Shown: in pieces, positions 58,591 through 64,000 of the stretch | Numbering within the stretch: the first letter of the stretch is position 1 | How the letters are laid out: each line of letters opens with the position of its first letter | Assembly (NCBI RefSeq): GCF_052324685.1 | Contig: NC_135225.1 | Span: 12,046,503-12,110,502 of the forward strand | From: Brachyhypopomus gauderio | Lineage: Eukaryota > Chordata > Actinopteri > Gymnotiformes > Hypopomidae | Length of the DNA: 64,000 bases | Direction: 5' to 3' | Notes under the pieces: generated by a model | Told to the model about the DNA's origin: nothing | What the model saw: only the letters and a program-made list of their open reading frames with translations | Databases searched by the model: none | Position numbers and translations under genes: made by a program

Positions 58591-60215
58591 CAGGACTGTC
58601 TCAGAAAATTAGAATATTGTGATAAAGTGCTTTATTTTCCGTAATGCAATTAAAAAAAATGAAATGTCATACATTGTGGATACATTACAAATCAACTGAA
58701 ATATTGCAAGCCTTTAATTGTTTTAATATAGCTGATTATGGCGTACAGCTTAAGAAAAATCAAAAATCCTATCTCAAAATATTAGAATATCTTGAAAAAG
58801 TATCCTAGTAGGCTATTCAACTAATCACTTGAATCGTCTAATTAACTCGAAACACCTGCAAGTGTTTCCTGAGCCTTGAAAAACACTCAGCTTGGTTCAG
58901 TAAACTAAATCTCAAGTATGGGGAAGACTGCTGATCTGACTGCTGTCCAGAGGACCATCATTGACACCCTCCATCAGGAGGGTAAGAAACAAAAATAAAT
59001 TTCTCAAAGAGCAGGCTGTTCACAGAGTGCAGTTTCAAAGCACATTCACAAAAAGTCTGTTGGAAGGGGGAAATGTGGCAGGAAACGCTGCACAACCAAG
59101 AGGGATGACCGCAGCCTTAACAACATTGTGAAGAAGAGCCGCTTCCAGAATTTGGGGGAGCTTCAAAGACAGTGGACTGAAGCTGGAGTCCAGGTATCAA
59201 AAGCCACTGTTCACAGACGTGTCCGGGAAATGGGCTACAATAGCCGTATTCCCATGGTCAAGCCACTTCTGAACTCAAGACAACGGAAGAAGCGTCTGAC
59301 TTGGGCTATGGAAAAGAAGCACTGGACAGTTGCAGAGTGGTCCAAAGTCCTCTTTTCAGACGAAAGCAAGTTTTGTATGTCATTTGGTAGTCAAGGCGCC
59401 AGAGTCTGGAGAAAGGCTGGAGAGGAGCAAAATCCAAGTTGCTTGAAATCCAGTGTGAAGTTCCCACAGTCAGCGATGGTTTGGGGAGCCATGTCAGCTG
59501 CTGGTGTTGGTCCACTGTGTTTTATCAAGTCCAGAGTAAATGCAGTTGTGTACCAAGAGATTTTAGAGCACTACATGCTTCTATCTGCTGAAAAGCTCTA
59601 TGGAGATGATGCTTTCATTTTCCAGCATGATCTGGCACCTGCCCACAGTGCCAAAACCACCAGTAACTGGTGTACTGACCATGGCATTGCTGTTCTTGAT
59701 TGGCCTGCCAATTCCCCTGACCTGAACCCCATAGAGAATTTGTGGGGTATTGTGAAGAAGAAGATGAAAGACACCAGACCCAATAATGCAAATGAGCTAA
59801 AGGCTCATTTGCATTATTGATGCTATTGAAGCATCCTGGTCATCCATAACACCTCAGCAATGCCACAGGCTGATTGCCTCCATGCCACGCCGCATTGATG
59901 CAGTAATCTGTGCAAAAGGATTCCCAACTAAGTACTGAGTGCATTAATGGACATTTTCAAATGTTTGATTTTGTTTTGCTGTTATATTATTTATTTTTTT
60001 ACTTGGTCTGAGGAAATATTCTAATATTTTGAGATAGGATTTTTGAGTTTTCTTAAGCTGTACGCCATAATCAGCTATATTAAAACAATTAAAGGCTTGC
60101 AATATTTCAGTTGATTTGTAATGTATCCACAATGTATGACATTTCATTTTTTTAAATTGCATTACAGAAAATAAAGCACTTTATCACAATATTCAAATTT
60201 TCTGAGACAGTCCTG
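58591..60215 (+). mobile_element. Tc1/mariner transposon with long inverted repeats
   Basis: A 1625-bp element flanked by TA (58589-58590 and 60216-60217). Ends CAGGACTGTCTCAGAAAATT and its complement extend as inverted repeats of about 200 bp (down to GCTGATTATGGCGTACAGC). Carries one transposase gene in plus orientation. Inserted in LINE C. Confidence 0.93.
58918..59938 (+). pseudogene. Tc1-type transposase with a stop and a hairpin-associated frameshift
   Basis: Starts MGKTADLTAVQRTIIDTLHQ at 58918 with the paired-like helix-turn-helix. An in-frame TAA near 58999 follows EGKKQK. From 59128 the frame stays open for 230 codons: GVQVSKATVHRRVREMGYNS (second HTH), then LFSDESKF (first D), FIFQHDLAPAH (second D) and NPIENLWG (E), the DD34E catalytic set. 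At 59785-59823 a perfect inverted repeat (CAATAATGCAAATGAGC, 5-base loop, and its complement) adds sequence and shifts the frame, so the frame stops at 59818-59820. The normal C-terminus (ASWSSITPQQCHRLIASMP, then AKGFPTKY) is read in another frame up to 59938. Only these two lesions separate it from a complete gene. Not active as it stands. Confidence 0.85.
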
Positions 60216-60339
60216 TATATCGCAAAAAGAGCTCACAACACTAATTCATTCGTCTAAGCCTACATCATGTATATTCGACCCAGTTCCAACCCGTCTATTC
60301 AAAGACCTACTCCCAGCTATTGCAGGGCCCTTACTTAAT

Positions 60340-61176
60340 ATGATTAACAGTTCCCTTAACCTAGAATATATGCCCAAACAATTAAAATGTGCCGTAATTA
60401 GACCCTTGATTAAAAAACAGAATCTCGATCCGCAGATTCTAGCCAACTATAGACCAATTTCTAATCTCCCATTTATCTCTAAAATTCCAGAAAAAGCAGT
60501 TTACAATCAGTTAAACCATTATCTCCAATCAAATAGTATCCATGAAAAGTTCCAATCAGGATTTAGACCGAACCACAGCACTGAAACAGCTTTACTCAGG
60601 GTAGTGAATGTTTTACTAATATCGTCCGATAATGGGCGCCTCTCGTTCCTTATACTGTTAGATCATAGCGCAGCTTTTGATACTGTAAACCACAACATTT
60701 TGCTGGATCGACTAGAAAACTCGGTAGGTATTAAAGGAGTTGCACTCTCCTGGTTTAGATCATATCTGACCGACCGCTTCCAATGTGTAAGTGTTAATAA
60801 TAAAACATCTAAATCTGTTCAGGTTAAATATGGTGTCCCACAAGGGACAGTCCTAGGACCACTTCTATTTACACTTTACACGTTACCCTTAGGCAAGATT
60901 ATGCATAAGCACGACATCAGTTTCCACTCCTACGCAGACGACACCCAACTATATTTATTGGCTAAACCCGATGATTTAGGTGTAAACAGTAAAATCGAGA
61001 AGTGTGTAGAAGAGATAAAACATTGGATGGCGTGTAACTTTCTAGCACTAAATCCAGATAAAACAGAGCTAATAATAGTTGGGTCTAGGGCAGCGAGAGA
61101 CAAGATATGTAATGTAGCACTGAATCTACATTTCTTTACTATAAACCCCAGCGCAGAGGTAAAGAACTTACAATAG
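60340..61176 (+). pseudogene. LINE C reverse transcriptase (central part)
   Basis: 278 aa open frame: [71 protein letters not shown], the intact catalytic YADDTQLY, and [11 protein letters not shown]. It stops after EVKNLQ where the next motif (LG..ID.DLSFDSH) lies in another frame; further C-terminal parts ([34 protein letters not shown]) follow to about 61760 with at least two frame changes. Upstream, the frame is broken by the Tc1 element. Confidence 0.82.
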
Positions 61177-62246
61177 ACCCAGATCTCTCGTTCGATTCAC
61201 ACATTAATAATATAACTAGGGTAGCGTTCTTTCACTTACACAATATTGCTAAAATTAGAAATATATTAAATACTAGTGATGCGGAAAAACTAATCCATGC
61301 ATATCCTCTCGCCTAGATTATTGTAATAGTCTTCTAGTTGGATGTTCTGGTAAATCGATAAACAAACTCCAGCTGGTTCAGAACGCAGCAGCACGAGTTT
61401 TAACGAAAACTAAAAAGTTTGATCACATTAGTCCTGTACTATCGTCATTACATTGGCTGCCAGTTAGATTCCGTATTGACTATAAAATACTTTTATTAAC
61501 ATATAAAACACTGCATGGCTTAGCTCCAGAGTATCTTAGTGAACTTATTGATCATTACAACCCAGCACATTCACTTCGTTCACAGGACGCAGGCTTATTA
61601 ACTGTTCCTAGGATCAAAATGATCACAGCAGGTGGAAGAGCCTTTTCTTTTAAAGCTCCACAACTGTGGAATAATCTTCCTGCCTTTATTCGGGACTCAG
61701 ACACAGTCTCAATGTTTAAAACTCAACTAAAGACTTATCTGTTTAGTTTGGCCTTTGAATAATCTGTTACATATTTACCACATCACATATCTTTCTTCTC
61801 CGAGGTTCACTTGGGGAGTAACACTGCAGTTGGAGCCTACAATACCAGTATCATCGCTCCGACATGGAATGAAAACCTGGCGTTCATCATAAAACATTTA
61901 CATTGACAATATCAACACCCAGAACTTTCATTCTAGTTACCTTATACTTAACCTGATTGTGTAATTTGTTTGTAACTTGTGTATTCGTCTGTACAATTTG
62001 TTTTTGTGTAATTTGTATGTTAACGGGCCGCCCAATGGAGGATGGGTTCCCTTTTGAGTCTTGGTCCTCTCAAGGTTTCTTTCTATTCCCCACCATCTAG
62101 GGAGTTTTTCCTTGCCACTGTCGCCTTTGGCTTGCTCATTAGGGATTTGGACCCATAGTATTGTTAACCTTGTAAATCCTGTAAAGCGCTTTGTGACAAC
62201 ATATGTTGTGAAAAGCACTATACAAATATATTTGATTTGATTTGAT

Positions 62247-62735
62247 TTTGACACCATGTTTGTTTATAACTGTGTCCAATGGCAGCATATATAATGTAAA
62301 TAATAGTGGTCCTAAAATGGAGCCTTGCGGGACCCGATATTTAACTTTTGTATGTTTGGATGGAATATTATTGAGCTCTACAAACTGATAGCGATTTGTT
62401 AAGTAAGAATAAAACCATGAAAGGGCTGTTCCTGAGACTCCAACCCAGCGTTCTAACCGCTTTAGCAAGATCCTATGATTAATTGTGTCGAAAGCTGCAC
62501 TAAGATCAAGAAGCACTAACAGTGATACATAGCCTTGATCTGAAGCAAGGAGGAGATCATTTGTTACTTTGACTAATGCTGTTTCAGTACTGTGATGAGG
62601 CCTAAAACCAGATTGAAACTTTTCAAATATGTGATTCCTATGCAGATATAAGCATAATTGCTGGGCAACAGCGTTTTCTATGATCTTAGATATAAATTAT
62701 GTGTTTGAAATGGGTCTATAATTAGATAGCATATT
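62247..62735 (-). mobile_element. Internal LINE B fragment
   Basis: On the minus strand it encodes [19 protein letters not shown]-like residues with changes, then [36 protein letters not shown] and VINKHGVK, where LINE C cuts it. It matches 53640-54120. Its 3' part is missing from this window, and its other end merges into unrecognised DNA. Confidence 0.8.
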
Positions 62736-64000
62736 AGATATTAAAATGTTAATGTGAAATAGTATGCTCCCATAATACTATGGTATTTCTGCCTCCAAGG
62801 AAGTTTTGATTAGTGATTAGATCACATGAGGGTGGTCTATGGGTCACTTCCCATCTCACAGGCCTGTCTTTATTGGACACAGTTTCATTTTTTATCTGGT
62901 AAAAAAGGTTCTGTCACATAAAATTGAAAACATTTTCAGTGTAATTTCAATCATGATGTAAATCTTATAATTTTCCAATACAATTCAGGAAAATGAATGG
63001 CTTAAAACTCCATACAACACATCATTACACAACATATGCCCCACTTCAGTGAACTGAAAGAAATTGCATTTCTTATTAAATGCTTTTTTCTCCATTGAAT
63101 TATCTGAGATTGCAGAGTTCATATAGGCTACCAATCTGTACTAATCCATTGGGTCAAGCAAGTTCTTTCAACTGTGTCCAGTCTAGAAAAACTAATGATA
63201 ATGGATGGTTTTTTCTGCCTTGGGTTCTTGGTGCTTTTATATGGAAACAATGCAGATGCATTCTGATGCTTTGCTTTATTCTGCAATGCTTGGGAACTCC
63301 TTGCCCTCCAGGGGTGTCAGCATGGACACACACTGTCATTCCCTAATGTTAACTCTCCAGCTTGTTTGTAGCTATGCCTAGTTGGCAACTGTGGATAGCT
63401 AACTGTCATAGGTGAAGAATGTGCAACAGAACAGTTTGTTTTCTGGTGATGGTTTGTTTCTGTCTACGTGCAGACACGTGCTTGTCTGCTTTGATTTGGT
63501 GCCACGCCTCCCTCAGATGATGTGTGTTGAGCCTCATTTGATACACCACCTGGAGGCATGTTATTATGTTGAGCCTCATTTAAGTCCTTTTGTACGTATA
63601 ACCATTGCTTTGTCACTGATATTGTATTGCATTCTTTTGTTCGTTAGTTCACTTTGATGTTAAGTTTCTTTTTAATTTGTTTCATTAAACAGTTCAGTTG
63701 GACACTCAATTTAATCTTTTTTCCTGCAGATATGTTTTATTTAGTTTTATTACACATATCATTTAATAAATAAACTCAGGGAGGGAAATATTCACTCATG
63801 AACAATTACATCGCACATTTCACATACATTTTCACACAGCAGGTAAAAGTTAAAATCTATTTTTTTAACGTTTTTAATTGTTAATTTCACAACCTAATTT
63901 TGAGATAACCAAGAACATTTCAGAAATTAATTATACTGCACTGTGATTATAATACTATAGAATTTTAAGTTCAGTTATTAGCAGAGAAAATACATGGTGC
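62736..64000. other. No recognisable feature
   Basis: AT-rich DNA with short ORFs lacking motifs. A possible gene exon or old repeat cannot be excluded by eye. Confidence 0.4.

Larger units (their letters stand above)
57952..62246 (+). mobile_element. L2-like LINE (family C), 5' truncated, split by a MITE and a Tc1 element
   Basis: Co-linear pieces: 57952-58092 (linker between endonuclease and [16 protein letters not shown]), 58430-58590, 60218-61176 (RT), 61177-61760 (C-terminus) and a 3' UTR to 62246 ending ATACAAATATATTTGATT plus TTGATT units. It interrupts a minus-strand LINE B fragment, which resumes at 62247. Confidence 0.82.

Overview
The window looks like repeat-dense nuclear DNA of a teleost fish. 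It has split genes with GT-AG introns, many L2/CR1-type and RTE-type LINEs, hAT, piggyBac, Tc1/IS630 and CACTG-ended DNA elements, and several solo LTRs. An ostariophysan is a guess only. I see no rRNA, tRNA or CRISPR array. Apart from one host gene, almost everything recognisable belongs to mobile DNA, often nested several layers deep.

Layout. 175-5802 (+): the 3' half of a mucin-like, SEA-like membrane protein gene, with a solo LTR, an unclassified element and a hAT element in its introns. 6327-6849: a second type of solo LTR. 7096-15237 (+): an old L2-like LINE fragment split by a complete but RT-less LTR retrotransposon (7310-9705, minus) and a nearly full-length L2/CR1-type LINE (9772-13285, minus). 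15238-22228: mostly anonymous, with decayed IS630-type transposases (about 18605-21180) and a fragment of a multicopy fish gene family (21311-21780).

The most interesting part is 22229-51056, where two very large DNA transposons lie almost side by side. Element 1 (22428-34175, 11.7 kb) has 356-bp terminal inverted repeats. It carries a six-exon, apparently intact 450-aa IS3-like DDE integrase gene on the plus strand and a nine-exon HECT-type E3 ubiquitin ligase gene on the minus strand, now damaged. Element 2 (34391-51056, 16.7 kb) has different inverted repeats containing a 21-bp minisatellite. It carries an open five-exon HECT gene (plus) and an intact two-exon 395-aa integrase gene (minus). 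In both, the two genes start near opposite ends and converge, so integrase plus ubiquitin ligase looks like a shared cargo plan. Element 1 sits inside a solo LTR. Element 2 contains a deleted piggyBac element, a fold-back element and a 7.9-kb CACTG-ended element, which itself hosts LTRs, hAT elements and a LINE.

51057-64000: a Tc1 fragment; a full-length but decayed L2-like LINE (52103-57600, minus) with an opposite-strand copy of its own 3' end inserted in it; another LINE (57952-62246, plus) split by a hAT MITE and a Tc1 element with a hairpin-type duplication; then about 1.3 kb with nothing recognised.

Exon borders were inferred from GT/AG sites and codon phase, and target-site duplications were read directly. 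Family names come from recognised motifs, not from a database search.
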